In this document: piece by piece, positions 18,549-27,275 of the stretch
Layout: every line of letters starts with the position of its first letter
Numbering within the stretch: position 1 is the first letter of the stretch
Assembly: GCF_003730275.1 (NCBI RefSeq)
Contig: NZ_QTTA01000020.1
Span: 79,538 to 143,537 of the forward strand
DNA: 64,000 nucleotides
Reading direction: 5' to 3'
Source of the DNA: Brevundimonas halotolerans
Lineage (GTDB): Bacteria > Pseudomonadota > Alphaproteobacteria > Caulobacterales > Caulobacteraceae
Notes under the pieces: generated by a model
What the model saw: only the letters and a program-made list of their open reading frames with translations
Database searches by the model: none
Told to the model about the DNA's origin: nothing
Program-made: the position numbers and the translations under genes

Positions 18549-18641
18549 GCGGGGGCGGAGGCGGACAACGCCTGACATCTGTTTCATCGGTCCCGGTGCC
18601 GTTCCCGCGCCGGGGCTTTCGCGTTCTGGAGGTCCGATCCC

Positions 18642-19835
18642 GTGTCCAGCCATCTGATGGGTGTCTACAACCGCGCGCCGCTGGCGGTCGATCATGGCAA
18701 GGGGCCGCGCCTCTATGCGACCGACGGCACCGTCTATCTGGACTGCGTCTCGGGCATTTCGACCAACGCCCTGGGCCACGCCCACCCGCGGCTGGTGCAG
18801 GCGGTCAAGGATCAGGCCGAAAAGCTGTGGCACGTCTCGAACATCTTCCAGATCCCGGGTCAGGAAGAGCTGGCCGACCGGCTGTGCGCCGACAGCTTTG
18901 CCGACGCGGTGTTCTTCACCAACTCGGGCTCGGAAGCGGTCGAGTGCGCGCTGAAGACCGCCCGCAAATATCACCACGCCAACGGCCAGCCCGAGCGGAT
19001 CGAGATCTACGGCTTTGACGGCTCGTTCCACGGCCGCACCTATGGCGCCATCAATGCGGCGGGCAATCCCAACTATGTCGAAGGGTTTGGCCCGCGCCTG
19101 CCCGGCTATTCGCAGCTGACCTTCGGCGATCACGACGCCATCAAGGCAGCCATCGCCCGGCCTGATACCGCGGCCATCATCCTCGAGCCCGTGCAGGGCG
19201 AGGGCGGCGCGCGCTCGGTGCCCGAAGTCTGCCTGCGCGGCCTGCGCGAGCTGTGCGACGAACACGGGGTGCTGATCATCTTCGACGAGGTCCAGTGCGG
19301 CATGGGCCGGACGGGCAAGCTGTGGGCCCACGAATGGGCCGGCATGGCGCCCGACATCATGGCCATCGCCAAGGCGCTGGGCGGCGGCTTCCCGGTCGGG
19401 GCGTGCCTGGCCTCGGACAAGGCGGCAAAGGGCATGACAGTCGGGGTGCACGGCTCGACCTTCGGCGGCAATCCGCTGGCCATGGCGGTCGGACTGGCCG
19501 CCTATGACGAGATCACCAAGCCCGAGACCCTCGAGAATGTGCGCGAGATCGCCGGCTATCTGAAACAGCAGCTGGCCGGGCTGCAGGAACGCTTCCCCGA
19601 TGTGATCGAGGATGTGCGCGGCAAGGGCCTGCTGATCGGGGTGAAGCTGAAACCCAACAACCGCGAATTCATGGGCTGGGCCCGCGACGAAAACCAGCTG
19701 CTGGTGGCCGGCGGCGGCGACAACTGCGTCCGCATGCTGCCCCCCCTCAACTTCACCCGCGAAGACGCCGCCGACGTCATCGAACGGTTCGAGCGGACGT
19801 GCGAGTTCGCGCGGGGGAAGATGAAGGCCGGATAG
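18642..19835 (+). CDS. argD: Acetylornithine aminotransferase
   Basis: This 397-residue class-III PLP aminotransferase is placed in arginine biosynthesis by its neighbour argF. It may also serve as N-succinyl-DAP aminotransferase in lysine synthesis, as ArgD often does. Motifs are TNSGSEAVECALKTARKYH, FDGSFHGRTYGAI, IFDEVQCGMGRTG, and the PLP lysine in IMAIAKALGGGFPVGA. The start is GTG with GGAGG upstream. argF follows after 314 bp, a gap filled by repeats and a gene relic. Confidence 0.93.
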   Translation: MSSHLMGVYNRAPLAVDHGKGPRLYATDGTVYLDCVSGISTNALGHAHPRLVQAVKDQAEKLWHVSNIFQIPGQEELADRLCADSFADAVFFTNSGSEAVECALKTARKYHHANGQPERIEIYGFDGSFHGRTYGAINAAGNPNYVEGFGPRLPGYSQLTFGDHDAIKAAIARPDTAAIILEPVQGEGGARSVPEVCLRGLRELCDEHGVLIIFDEVQCGMGRTGKLWAHEWAGMAPDIMAIAKALGGGFPVGACLASDKAAKGMTVGVHGSTFGGNPLAMAVGLAAYDEITKPETLENVREIAGYLKQQLAGLQERFPDVIEDVRGKGLLIGVKLKPNNREFMGWARDENQLLVAGGGDNCVRMLPPLNFTREDAADVIERFERTCEFARGKMKAG

Positions 19836-19851
19836 CGGCGTGGCCTGAAGA

Positions 19852-20111
19852 GGTTCATCACGAAGAGCACAAAGGATGCACGAAGGCCGCAAAGAGACCG
19901 AGCCCCTGTCAGCCGTCTCGACCTTCTGGTCGAAGACTGCATTGTGATCGAGATCAAATCGATCGACGCCCTGGCGTCGATCCACACGGCTCAACTGCTG
20001 ACTTATCTCCGATTTTCAAAGGTCGCCTGGTCGTTTGATCGGCGCAACCGACGAGATCGCACCGCCCTCTTTGTGTCCTTCGTGCATCCTTTGTGCTCTT
20101 TGTGATGAACC
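19852..20111. repeat. 45-bp inverted repeat pair flanking a gene relic
   Basis: The left arm (19852-19896) and right arm (20067-20111) are reverse complements at 42 of 45 positions; both carry TTCATCAC, AGCACAAAGGATGCACGAAGG and CAAAGAG. They enclose ~170 bp containing a degenerate GxxExxY coding segment. Related arms appear at 33129 and 33469. The whole looks like a decayed small mobile cassette inserted between argD and argF. Confidence 0.75.
19911..20040 (+). pseudogene. GxxExxY-family protein fragment
   Basis: The + strand frame through 19926 reads SRLDLLVEDCIVIEIKSIDA, then LASIHTAQLLTYLRFSK. This matches the C-terminal part of GxxExxY proteins (the conserved LDLLVED / IEIKS / HTAQLLTYLR run). 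The family's N-terminal GxxExxY motif and the final GLLINF-type end are absent; after the fragment the frame runs into the right inverted-repeat arm. I therefore read it as an internally deleted remnant, not a gene. The function of intact members is not established. Confidence 0.7.
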
Positions 20112-20149
20112 CCTTTTCTTCCCCTCCTATCCCCCGCTCGTGACTGCCC

Positions 20150-21067
20150 ATGACCCGACACTTTCTCGACATCTCCCGGCTGCCGGCCGATGACCTGCGG
20201 GCCATTCTGGATGATGCCCACGCCCGCAAGGCAGCGCGCAAGGGCAGGCCGAAGGGTTGGGTCGATGCGGATGCCCCCGCGCGCGACCATGTGCTGGCGA
20301 TGATCTTCGAGAAGAATTCGACCCGCACCCGGTTCAGCTTCGACGCCGCCATCCGCCAGCTGGGCGGATCGTCGATCATCGCCACGGCGTCGGACATGCA
20401 ACTGGGCCGGGGCGAGCCGGTCGAGGATACGGCGCGGGTGCTGTCGCGCATGGTCGATGCGGTGATGATCCGCGCCAATGACCATGAGGACGTCGAACGC
20501 TTTGCCCGGTTTTCGACCGTGCCGGTCATCAACGGCCTGACCGACCGCAGCCACCCCTGTCAGATCCTCGCCGATCTGATGACCATCGAGGAGCATCGCG
20601 GCCCGATCGCCGGCAAGACGGTGGCCTGGGTCGGGGACGGCAACAATGTCTGCCACAGCTTCATGCATGCGGCGCAGAAACTGGGCTTTCACCTGAATGT
20701 CGCCTGCCCGCCGGAATACCATCCCGATCTGCGCGACCTGACCGTCGGCGGGCCGTCGGTGACGCTGACGTCCGACCCGCATGAGGCGGTACGCGGCGCC
20801 GATGTGGTGGTCACCGATACCTGGGTGTCGATGGGCGATCAGGACTATGAAGAGCGTCTGGAAGCCTTCGAAGGCTATACGGTCGACGACGGCCTGATGG
20901 CCGAGGCCGCGCCCGACGCCGTCTTCCTGCACTGCCTGCCGGCCCACCGCGGCGAGGAGGTCACCGACGCCGTGATCGACGGGCCTCGCTCGCTGGTCTG
21001 GGACGAGGCCGAAAACCGCATCCACGCGCAAAAGGCCGTGCTGGCCTGGTGTCTGGCGGGGAGCTGA
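20150..21067 (+). CDS. argF: Ornithine carbamoyltransferase
   Basis: This 305-residue cytoplasmic enzyme joins carbamoyl phosphate and ornithine to give citrulline. Carbamoyl-phosphate and ornithine motifs are all present: [36 protein letters not shown] and [15 protein letters not shown]. It lies downstream of argD on the same strand. The repeat cassette in the gap may have separated it from the argD promoter, so argF may need its own start signal within 20112-20149. Confidence 0.95.
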   Translation: MTRHFLDISRLPADDLRAILDDAHARKAARKGRPKGWVDADAPARDHVLAMIFEKNSTRTRFSFDAAIRQLGGSSIIATASDMQLGRGEPVEDTARVLSRMVDAVMIRANDHEDVERFARFSTVPVINGLTDRSHPCQILADLMTIEEHRGPIAGKTVAWVGDGNNVCHSFMHAAQKLGFHLNVACPPEYHPDLRDLTVGGPSVTLTSDPHEAVRGADVVVTDTWVSMGDQDYEERLEAFEGYTVDDGLMAEAAPDAVFLHCLPAHRGEEVTDAVIDGPRSLVWDEAENRIHAQKAVLAWCLAGS

Positions 21068-21070
21068 GCC

Positions 21071-21274
21071 TCAGACCCGGGGCTCGTCCGGCGGGCCGCG
21101 ACGGCTGCGGAAGGCGCCCTTGTGCCAGGCGAGGATGCCCAGATAGCCGACGATGGCGCCGACGATCAGGCCGATGATGCCGTCGAGGATCACCGACCCG
21201 ATGAGGGCCACGGCGATCAGGATCAGCCAGTCGGTGGTGCGGAACGCCTTTAGACGCGCGCGGATTTCGTCCAT
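21071..21274 (-). CDS. Small membrane protein
   Basis: This is a 67-residue protein with a short basic amphipathic start (MDEIRARLKAF) and two closely spaced Gly/Ile-rich helices (LILIAVALIGSVILDGIIG, LIVGAIVGYLGILAWH), then a basic tail. The helical hairpin loosely resembles the GlsB/YeaQ small membrane family, but I cannot assign it. Its ATG overlaps the stop of the upstream PNPOx-like gene, which supports it being real and co-translated. Confidence 0.6.
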   Translation of the reverse strand: MDEIRARLKAFRTTDWLILIAVALIGSVILDGIIGLIVGAIVGYLGILAWHKGAFRSRRGPPDEPRV

Positions 21275-21783
21275 CAGCGGGTGCCTCCCAGATTGACGTC
21301 GGCGACGCCGCCGCTGTCGGGCGTGGTCTTTGTGATGTTGGCCTTGAGGATTTCATAGGCAAAGCCGAAGGCGCCCTTGTCCGCCACCCAGATGCGACCG
21401 TCGCCGGGCGTGAACTGCAGCATGGTCAGATGGGGGTCGTCCTTGCCGTCGGGGTACCAGGCGGCCACCACCGGGTTCCACCAGCGGTCGATCTTCTCGC
21501 GGTCGTTGTGGCGCATCAGGGTGCCATGGATGCAGGCGAACACATGCTGGTCCCTGGCCGCATAGGTGAACATGGCCGAGGTCCCTTCGCCCACGTCACG
21601 CACAAGATCGGTGTCGTCGCGGGTGAAGAACCAGATCGTATCGGTCGCCTCATCGTGGAAGGCGGTCATCGGCTGGCTGTGATAGCCGGGCCGGTCCAGA
21701 CCCAGCATGCCGGTGTTGGATTTTTCGAGATGTTTCCAGAATTCGGTTTCGGCTTCGGCGGGGCTGAGGCGGGTGTCGGCCAT
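21274..21783 (-). CDS. Pyridoxamine 5'-phosphate oxidase-fold (general stress protein 26-like) protein
   Basis: This is a 169-residue flavin/FMN-type split barrel. Segments TGMLGLDRPGYHSQPMTAF, TIWFFTRDDTDLVRD, IHGTLMRHNDREKIDRWW and AWYPDGKDDPHLTMLQF are typical of the stress-protein-26 group (Pyridox_oxase_2). The cofactor is likely a flavin, but the substrate is unknown. It heads a two-gene minus-strand unit with the small membrane protein and is preceded by GGAGG. Confidence 0.82.
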   Translation of the reverse strand: MADTRLSPAEAETEFWKHLEKSNTGMLGLDRPGYHSQPMTAFHDEATDTIWFFTRDDTDLVRDVGEGTSAMFTYAARDQHVFACIHGTLMRHNDREKIDRWWNPVVAAWYPDGKDDPHLTMLQFTPGDGRIWVADKGAFGFAYEILKANITKTTPDSGGVADVNLGGTR

Positions 21784-21844
21784 GGGAGGGCTCCTGTTTC
21801 GGGGGGTTACCCAAAAGAACAGGACAGGGCCGATCAGGTTCCGG

Positions 21845-22048
21845 TCAGGCGTCGGGCGCGCCCGCGACCAATCGCACCAGATGGACCAGCAGGGGGAGAG
21901 CGACGGCTGCCGCCGCGATCATCAGGAACCGCCAGGGCACCAGACGCGGCCCCCGGATCAGGTCCGGCGGCCGGGCCCCGCGCCAGCCGGCAAACAGGCC
22001 GAAGCCGACGACGACGGCCAGCGCAATCAGGGTCGGGATCAGCGGCAT
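21845..22048 (-). CDS. Hypothetical small membrane protein
   Basis: This is a 67-residue protein with an N-terminal hydrophobic helix (LIPTLIALAVVVGFGLFAG), a Pro/Arg loop (RPPDLIRGPRLVPWR) and a second helix. The arrangement resembles small conserved alphaproteobacterial membrane proteins found near podJ-type genes, but I know no function. Base composition matches the surroundings. It is divergent from podJ and could share its promoter region. Confidence 0.5.
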   Translation of the reverse strand: MPLIPTLIALAVVVGFGLFAGWRGARPPDLIRGPRLVPWRFLMIAAAAVALPLLVHLVRLVAGAPDA

Positions 22049-22072
22049 CAGGTCCCGGTCCTTGCCAGAGGG

Positions 22073-22246
22073 TTAATCTTTACGGGGCGTTAACCCCGTT
22101 TGTTCACTAAATCACGTTTGTGAGGGCCGAAGCGGGTCGGATGTCCACAGGAAGATGGCGTGATCGCTATATCTTGGGGTTAACCACACGTTTACACCCC
22201 TGATCTGGATGAGTAGCGTCAATGTCTAGTGGTCGGGAGGCGAATC
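22073..22246 (+). promoter_or_regulatory. podJ upstream region: DnaA-box-like site, GANTC and CtrA half-sites
   Basis: Visible are ATGTCCACA at 22141-22149, a GANTC site (GAATC) at 22242-22246 immediately before the GTG start, and three TTAA-type half-sites (near 22073, 22090 and 22180, the last TTAACCA). In Caulobacter podJ is activated by DnaA and GcrA and repressed by CtrA. The sites fit that scheme, but no full TTAA-N7-TTAA CtrA box is present. Confidence 0.55.
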
Positions 22247-22247
22247 A

Positions 22248-24956
22248 GTGAGCGCAGCCGCGCCGTGGAGCGTAAAGGGGATAGACCCCAAGGCTCGCGA
22301 AGTCGCCAAGGACCTTGCCCGCCGTTCAGGGATGACTCTGGGCGAGTGGCTCAATTCCATGATCATGGAAGGCGATGACGAGGACGGGATCGTCCCTCTG
22401 CCCCGCCGTGCCCATGTCGCCGACACCTATGAGCGCCGCAGCCGCAGCCGCCGTCTGGACGATGCCTATGGTCTGGGCGGTGACGACCCGGTCCAGCGTC
22501 TGTCGGCCACCGTCGAGATGATGGCCGAACGGCTGGAGGCGGCCGAGCGTCGCTCGACCATCGCCATTCAGGGCGTGGATCAGGCTGTCGCCGGTCTGGT
22601 CCGGCGTCTGGATGCCCAGGACGGGCGCGACAACGGTGTGGTCCGCCGCATCGATGACATCGCCGAAGAACTGCGCGAGGGGCATCGCCGCCTGCGCCGC
22701 TTCGAGCAGGAGACCGGCCCGAGCACGGCCGAAGGCTTTGCCAAGACCGAGACGGCCATCGGGGCCCTGTCCAGCCGACTCTATGACATCGAGGAACGCC
22801 AGCGGATCGGCACCCATGAGCTGCGCCAGCGGCTGGACGCGGTCGAGAAAACCGCCGAGGCCAATCGCGGCGTCGAGATCCTCGAGCACGTCGGCCGCCG
22901 GCTGGACGCCGCCCAGGCCCAGACGGGCGAGGCCCTGCGCGGGCTGGAGCGGGCCTTCTCTGAACTCGACCGGCGTCTGGGTCTAACCGAGGCGCGCGCC
23001 GAGGTTCGGGGCCGGGGTGTCGACCCCGCCGAGCGCTTCGACGGGCGTCTGGAAAAACTGGCCGAGGCCCTGACCCGTCAGGTCGAGGCCAGCCGCACGG
23101 AAATGCTGCACCGGCTGGACACGGCCCAGTCCGAAAACCGCATGGAGCGGATGGAGCGCGCGGTCGCGGCGCTCGGCGATCAGGTGCGTCAGGCCGAGCG
23201 CGGCTCGGCCCAGGCGGTCGAGGTCATGGGCCGCGAGGTGCTGCGCATCGCCCAGAACCTGAACGGCCGCGTCCAGAAGATGGAGATCGACAGCCCGGCC
23301 CGCATGGACCGGCTGGAACGCGATCTGGAGATCAAGACCCAGGGCGTCGAGCGCCGTCTGGTGGCCAGCGAGGACCGCCATGCGCTGGCGCTGGAAAAAC
23401 TGGGCACCGAGATCGGCCGGATTTCCGACCGCCTCAGCGAGCGGATCGCCGAGTCCGAGCGCCGCTCGACCCAGGCGCTGGACGAGATCGGCCAGAAGCT
23501 GACCGACAGCTCCTCGCGCATCGAACAACACTATGACCGCGCCTCGGGCGAGCTGGCCGAGCGCATGCGCCAGAGCGAGGAACGCACCGCCCGCCTGCTG
23601 GCCGAGGCCCGCGAGAGCATGGCCCGCCGGGGTGAGCCCGAAGCCCCCAAGCCTGAGCCGGTCGCCGAGCCCGAGCCTGTCGCGGCCCCCGCTGACTGGC
23701 GCGCCGGAGCCTTTGGCGTGGCCGCCATGGCCGATGATCCGATCTGGTCCAGCGACCCGCTGGACGGCCCGGCCGACCCCTTCCCGACCGGCGGCGTGAC
23801 GGCCAGTGCGCCCGAGCCCGCCGCGACCGTCCCGGCTCCCGAGCCGGTCGATGAGCCCCATACGCCCCGGTTCGCCGCGCCCCGCGCCGCGTCCGCCCCG
23901 TTCGGCAGCCCGGCCGCCGCCAACCCGGCCCCGGTCGCCCGTGCGCCGCAGGATTTCGGCGGGGCTGATGTCTCGGATGTTCTGGCGGCGACGGCCCCCG
24001 ACGACGACGAATTCTCGGGCGAGACCGATTTCGTCGATCCGCGTACCCTGCGGGCGGCGGCCGCTGCCGGTCGGGCATCCAGCTCGACGCGCGGCGCGGT
24101 CGAAGCCGCGCGCGCCGCCATGACAGCGCCCGAGCCGGAACCGACCCGCTCGGCCTTTGGCCTGAAGCGCGGCGGCAAGTCGCGCCTGCAGGAGCGGATG
24201 GACCGTCAGGCCAGCCGCGATGGCTCGACCATGAAGAAGGCGCTGGGCGCCTCGGCGGTCGCGGTCACCCTGATGGGCGGCCTCTATGCCTTTACCGAAC
24301 TGACGGGCCAGGCCATGCCCTGGACGCCCGCCGGTGCGAGCGATCCGGCGGCCGGGACGGCTTTGGTGGCGCTGGCCACCGGCGCCGCGCCCCTGTCCGC
24401 CGAAGCGGTGGCCCAGGCAACGGACCTCTATGAGCGCGCCCTGACCGCCATTGAGGAAGACGATCCGGCGGGTCTCGATCTGCTGACCCAGTCGGCCGAA
24501 CTGGGCTATGGCCCGGCGCAGCTGATGCTGGCGGGACTGTTTGAAACCGGCGAGGCCGGGGCCCCGGTGGACATGGGCCAAAGCCTCGACTGGACCCGCC
24601 GCTCGGCCGAGAGCGGCTATCCGCGCGGCATGTTTGCCTATGGCATGCGCCTGTTCGAGGGGGCCGACGGCACGCCGGACCGGCCGATGGGTCTGGACTG
24701 GATCCAGCGCGCGGCGCGGGCCGGTCTGGTCGATGCCCAGTTCAATGCCGCCGTCATCCATGAGCGCGGCGAAGGCGGCATGCCGGTCAACAACATCGAG
24801 GCCTATGCCTGGTACCGGGTCGCGGCCCGCTCGGGCGATGAACAGGCCGCCAGCTCGGTGACCCGCGTCGGCGCGCTTCTGAGCGAGGCCGAGCGCGTCC
24901 GGGCCGAGGATATGGCCCAGGATTATCTGCCCGGAAGCCTGCCGGACGCCAGCTGA
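22248..24956 (+). CDS. podJ: Polar organelle development protein PodJ homologue
   Basis: This is a 902-residue polar scaffold. The N-terminus (WSVKGIDPKAREVAKDLARR, then SGMTLGEWLNSMI) matches the PodJ family. Residues ~80-470 are coiled coil rich in Arg/Glu (ERRSTIAIQ, AERLEAAERR). Residues ~475-640 are Pro/Ala/acidic. A single transmembrane helix follows near 662-685, and a periplasmic part holds Sel1-type repeats (YGPAQLMLAGLFETGEAG, GYPRGMFAYGMRLFEGADG). The protein ends soon after the repeats, so the C-terminal peptidoglycan-binding domain of the Caulobacter protein is not visible. The start is GTG with GGGAGG upstream. It localises pilus and polar factors in relatives. Confidence 0.88.
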   Translation: MSAAAPWSVKGIDPKAREVAKDLARRSGMTLGEWLNSMIMEGDDEDGIVPLPRRAHVADTYERRSRSRRLDDAYGLGGDDPVQRLSATVEMMAERLEAAERRSTIAIQGVDQAVAGLVRRLDAQDGRDNGVVRRIDDIAEELREGHRRLRRFEQETGPSTAEGFAKTETAIGALSSRLYDIEERQRIGTHELRQRLDAVEKTAEANRGVEILEHVGRRLDAAQAQTGEALRGLERAFSELDRRLGLTEARAEVRGRGVDPAERFDGRLEKLAEALTRQVEASRTEMLHRLDTAQSENRMERMERAVAALGDQVRQAERGSAQAVEVMGREVLRIAQNLNGRVQKMEIDSPARMDRLERDLEIKTQGVERRLVASEDRHALALEKLGTEIGRISDRLSERIAESERRSTQALDEIGQKLTDSSSRIEQHYDRASGELAERMRQSEERTARLLAEARESMARRGEPEAPKPEPVAEPEPVAAPADWRAGAFGVAAMADDPIWSSDPLDGPADPFPTGGVTASAPEPAATVPAPEPVDEPHTPRFAAPRAASAPFGSPAAANPAPVARAPQDFGGADVSDVLAATAPDDDEFSGETDFVDPRTLRAAAAAGRASSSTRGAVEAARAAMTAPEPEPTRSAFGLKRGGKSRLQERMDRQASRDGSTMKKALGASAVAVTLMGGLYAFTELTGQAMPWTPAGASDPAAGTALVALATGAAPLSAEAVAQATDLYERALTAIEEDDPAGLDLLTQSAELGYGPAQLMLAGLFETGEAGAPVDMGQSLDWTRRSAESGYPRGMFAYGMRLFEGADGTPDRPMGLDWIQRAARAGLVDAQFNAAVIHERGEGGMPVNNIEAYAWYRVAARSGDEQAASSVTRVGALLSEAERVRAEDMAQDYLPGSLPDAS

Positions 24957-25080
24957 TCCCCGGCCCCGCACGGGGTTGGTCTTCACCTGTCACGTTCATG
25001 CACTGGCCACGGTCGGTGCGCGGGTCTAAGCCCTGACGGTCACGCCGATTCCGGGTTCTGTTCCAGCCGAAGGTCGCCCT

Positions 25081-26004
25081 TTGGATATCTATCTGCCGAT
25101 CGCCGAGGTTTCGGTGAACTGGCCTGTCCTGGTTCTTCTGGGAGGGGTGGTCGGCTTTGTCTCGGGTCTGTTCGGCATCGGCGGCGGCTTCCTCATGGCC
25201 CCGATCCTGGTGTTCCTCGGCATCCCCCCGACCGTGGCCGTCGCCAGTCAGGCCAGCCACGTCGTCGCCTCCTCCACCTCGGGCGTGATCAGCTATTCCT
25301 CGCGCGGGGCGGTCGACTTCCGCATGGGCGGCATCATGGCCGGGGGCGGCATCATGGGCGCCTTCGTCGGCGTCGAAATGTTCCGCTGGCTGCGCCTGAT
25401 GGGTCAGGCCGATCTGGTCGTCGCTCTGGCCTATCTGCTGTTCCTCGGCGTCATCGGCACCCTGATGCTGAAGGAAAGTCTGGAGCAGATCCTGCGCCGC
25501 CGTCGGGGTCAGCCAGCCCCGCGCAAACAGCGCCGCCGCCCGATGTGGCTTTACGGCCTGCCGTGGCGGATGAAATTCCCCAAGTCCGGCCTCTATATCT
25601 CGGCCATTCCGCCGATCGCGCTGGGCGGCGGGGTCGGCATTCTGTCGGCCATCATGGGGGTGGGTGGCGGCTTCATCCTGCTGCCCGTCATGCTCTATGT
25701 GCTGCGGATGAAGGCCTCGGTCGTCGTCGGCACCAGCCTGTTCCAGATCATCATCACCACGGCCATGACCACGGTGCTGCAGGCCGGACGCAACCAGACG
25801 GTCGACATCGTGCTGTCGTCCCTCTTGCTGTTCGGCGGAGTGATCGGGGCCCAGTATGGCGCGCGCCTGTCGGGCCGCTTCCGGGGCGAGGAGCTGCGGG
25901 CCATGCTGGGGCTGATTGTGCTGGGCGTCGGCATCTATATGGGGCTGGAACTGTTCGTGCGGCCCAGTGACATGTTCGCCATCGCGCCGGGGGTGCCGGA
26001 ATGA
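25081..26004 (+). CDS. TauE/SafE family sulfite/anion exporter
   Basis: This is a 307-residue integral membrane protein with two homologous halves, each opening with a Gly-rich motif: FVSGLFGIGGGFLMAP in the first and ILSAIMGVGGGFILLP in the second. These are the TauE/SafE hallmark. The substrate may be sulfite or an organosulfonate; it cannot be fixed here. The start is TTG, with MDIYLPIAEVSVNW matching family N-termini. The next gene overlaps by four bases, and its TIGR02186 product is the usual companion. Confidence 0.88.
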   Translation: MDIYLPIAEVSVNWPVLVLLGGVVGFVSGLFGIGGGFLMAPILVFLGIPPTVAVASQASHVVASSTSGVISYSSRGAVDFRMGGIMAGGGIMGAFVGVEMFRWLRLMGQADLVVALAYLLFLGVIGTLMLKESLEQILRRRRGQPAPRKQRRRPMWLYGLPWRMKFPKSGLYISAIPPIALGGGVGILSAIMGVGGGFILLPVMLYVLRMKASVVVGTSLFQIIITTAMTTVLQAGRNQTVDIVLSSLLLFGGVIGAQYGARLSGRFRGEELRAMLGLIVLGVGIYMGLELFVRPSDMFAIAPGVPE

Positions 26005-26831
26005 TGATGCAGGACCTGCCCCCCCCGTCGCCGGCCGTCGTGGCCAAAGCGCCGGCCCCGGCGCGGGTGCGGGACCCGTCGGTTGCCACCGGCCGCATCC
26101 TGCGCATCTCGGCCGCCCTGACCGATACGGAGGTGCAGGTCGACTCGGGCTTCACCGGGGCGTCGATCGTTCTCTACGGGGCCGTGTTCAACCCGACCGA
26201 CACGCCCGCCGATGTGGTCGTGGTGGTGCGCGGCCCGGATGCCCCCGTGCGTCTGGTTCGCAAGTCCCAGACGGCGGGTGTCTGGCAGAACAGCCGGCCG
26301 GTGCTGTTCGAGGGCGCGCCCGGCTTTTACATGACGTCGTCCACCCGCCCGCTCAGCGACATCGCCAATTTCGGCCAGCTGCGGCGGCTGGGCGTGGGGC
26401 TGGACCATCTGCGCATCGCTGCTCCGGAGGAACGCCGCACGGTGACCCGATATGGTGTGCGCGACGTCGTGGTCAGCCGTCTGGGCGAGGACTATCTTGA
26501 CTGGCGCCGGGCCGTGATCCGCCTGCGCGAGGACGAGGGCCTGTATGCCGCCGATCCGCAGGGCGTGCGCTTTGTCGACGACGGCCTGTTCCGGGCCGAG
26601 GTGGTGCTGCCCACCAGCGCGCCGACGGGCACCTATCACGCCGAGGTCTGGCTGTTTCAGGACGGCGAGCCGGTCTCCAGCACCGAGCTGGAACTGACCG
26701 TCGAAAAGGTCGGCATCGAGCGCGGCATCTATGAGTTCGCCCACGGTCGCCCGTGGACCTACGGCATCCTGTGCGTGATCCTCGCCGCCTTCACCGGCTG
26801 GGGCGCGAGCCGGGTGTTCCGGAGGGGGTGA
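26001..26831 (+). CDS. TIGR02186-type membrane-anchored protein
   Basis: This is a 276-residue protein. A Pro-rich start is followed by an immunoglobulin-like beta domain (VQVDSGFTGASIVLYGAVFN, VVVVVRGPDAPVRLVRK, GVWQNSRPVLFEGAPGFY). A second beta region ends in TYHAEVWLFQDGEPVSS, and a C-terminal transmembrane helix follows (WTYGILCVILAAFTGWG). I recognise the Alph_Pro_TM / TIGR02186 family, typically coded next to TauE/SafE exporters as here. The function is unknown. Most of the protein likely lies outside the membrane, facing the periplasm. Confidence 0.82.
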   Translation: MMMQDLPPPSPAVVAKAPAPARVRDPSVATGRILRISAALTDTEVQVDSGFTGASIVLYGAVFNPTDTPADVVVVVRGPDAPVRLVRKSQTAGVWQNSRPVLFEGAPGFYMTSSTRPLSDIANFGQLRRLGVGLDHLRIAAPEERRTVTRYGVRDVVVSRLGEDYLDWRRAVIRLREDEGLYAADPQGVRFVDDGLFRAEVVLPTSAPTGTYHAEVWLFQDGEPVSSTELELTVEKVGIERGIYEFAHGRPWTYGILCVILAAFTGWGASRVFRRG

Positions 26832-27271
26832 TGGCGATGGCGCGCATTCTTGTGGTCGGGGTAGCTGCGGCTTTTGCATCCGCCATTTCAGGCTGCGATT
26901 TCAGATCGCCCGACGCTGATGTCGGTCGTCAGATCGAGGTACTCGCTGACCGGACGCAAGGTGCGGAAGATCGCATGATCCGCATGAGCGCCTTGAGGCT
27001 GGGCCCGTGGGACGAGATCCTCGTTTATGAGCCTTACTCGAGCCCTGACCTGCCGCGTGCGTCACCATGGATGCAGGCAAGGTTCGATCGTATCGGAATT
27101 GACCGCAACGACGGCATCACGGCCGTCGCGCTCATCCGCGACGGTCGCGTCGTCGATGTCGGTGAAGTCAGACGAGATCGCGCTGACCTGGTGGAGGTAG
27201 ATCGCCTGAAGCCCACCGAATGCCTTCGACTGGACGATGGGTGGCCCGAGGCAACCAAGATCGCCTGCTGA
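26831..27271 (+). CDS. Hypothetical lipoprotein
   Basis: This is a 146-residue protein with a signal peptide ending in a lipobox (AISGC). The mature part has VGRQIEVLADRTQGAEDRMI, a WDEILVYEPYSS strand and GITAVALIRDGRVVDVGEVR. I do not recognise the family. Its ATG overlaps the stop of the TIGR02186 gene (TGATG), so it is translationally coupled to the exporter pair. It converges with hisC five bases later. Confidence 0.55.
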   Translation: MAMARILVVGVAAAFASAISGCDFRSPDADVGRQIEVLADRTQGAEDRMIRMSALRLGPWDEILVYEPYSSPDLPRASPWMQARFDRIGIDRNDGITAVALIRDGRVVDVGEVRRDRADLVEVDRLKPTECLRLDDGWPEATKIAC

Positions 27272-27275
27272 GCCC

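Noticed and set aside
19799..20038. A 79-codon frame containing HHEEHKGCTK
   Set aside because: This is the translation of the inverted-repeat arm, not a gene; the GxxExxY fragment is in another frame.
22073..22094. Full CtrA box (TTAA-N7-TTAA) upstream of podJ
   Set aside because: The two TTAA sequences are separated by 13 bases, not seven; only half-sites are claimed.
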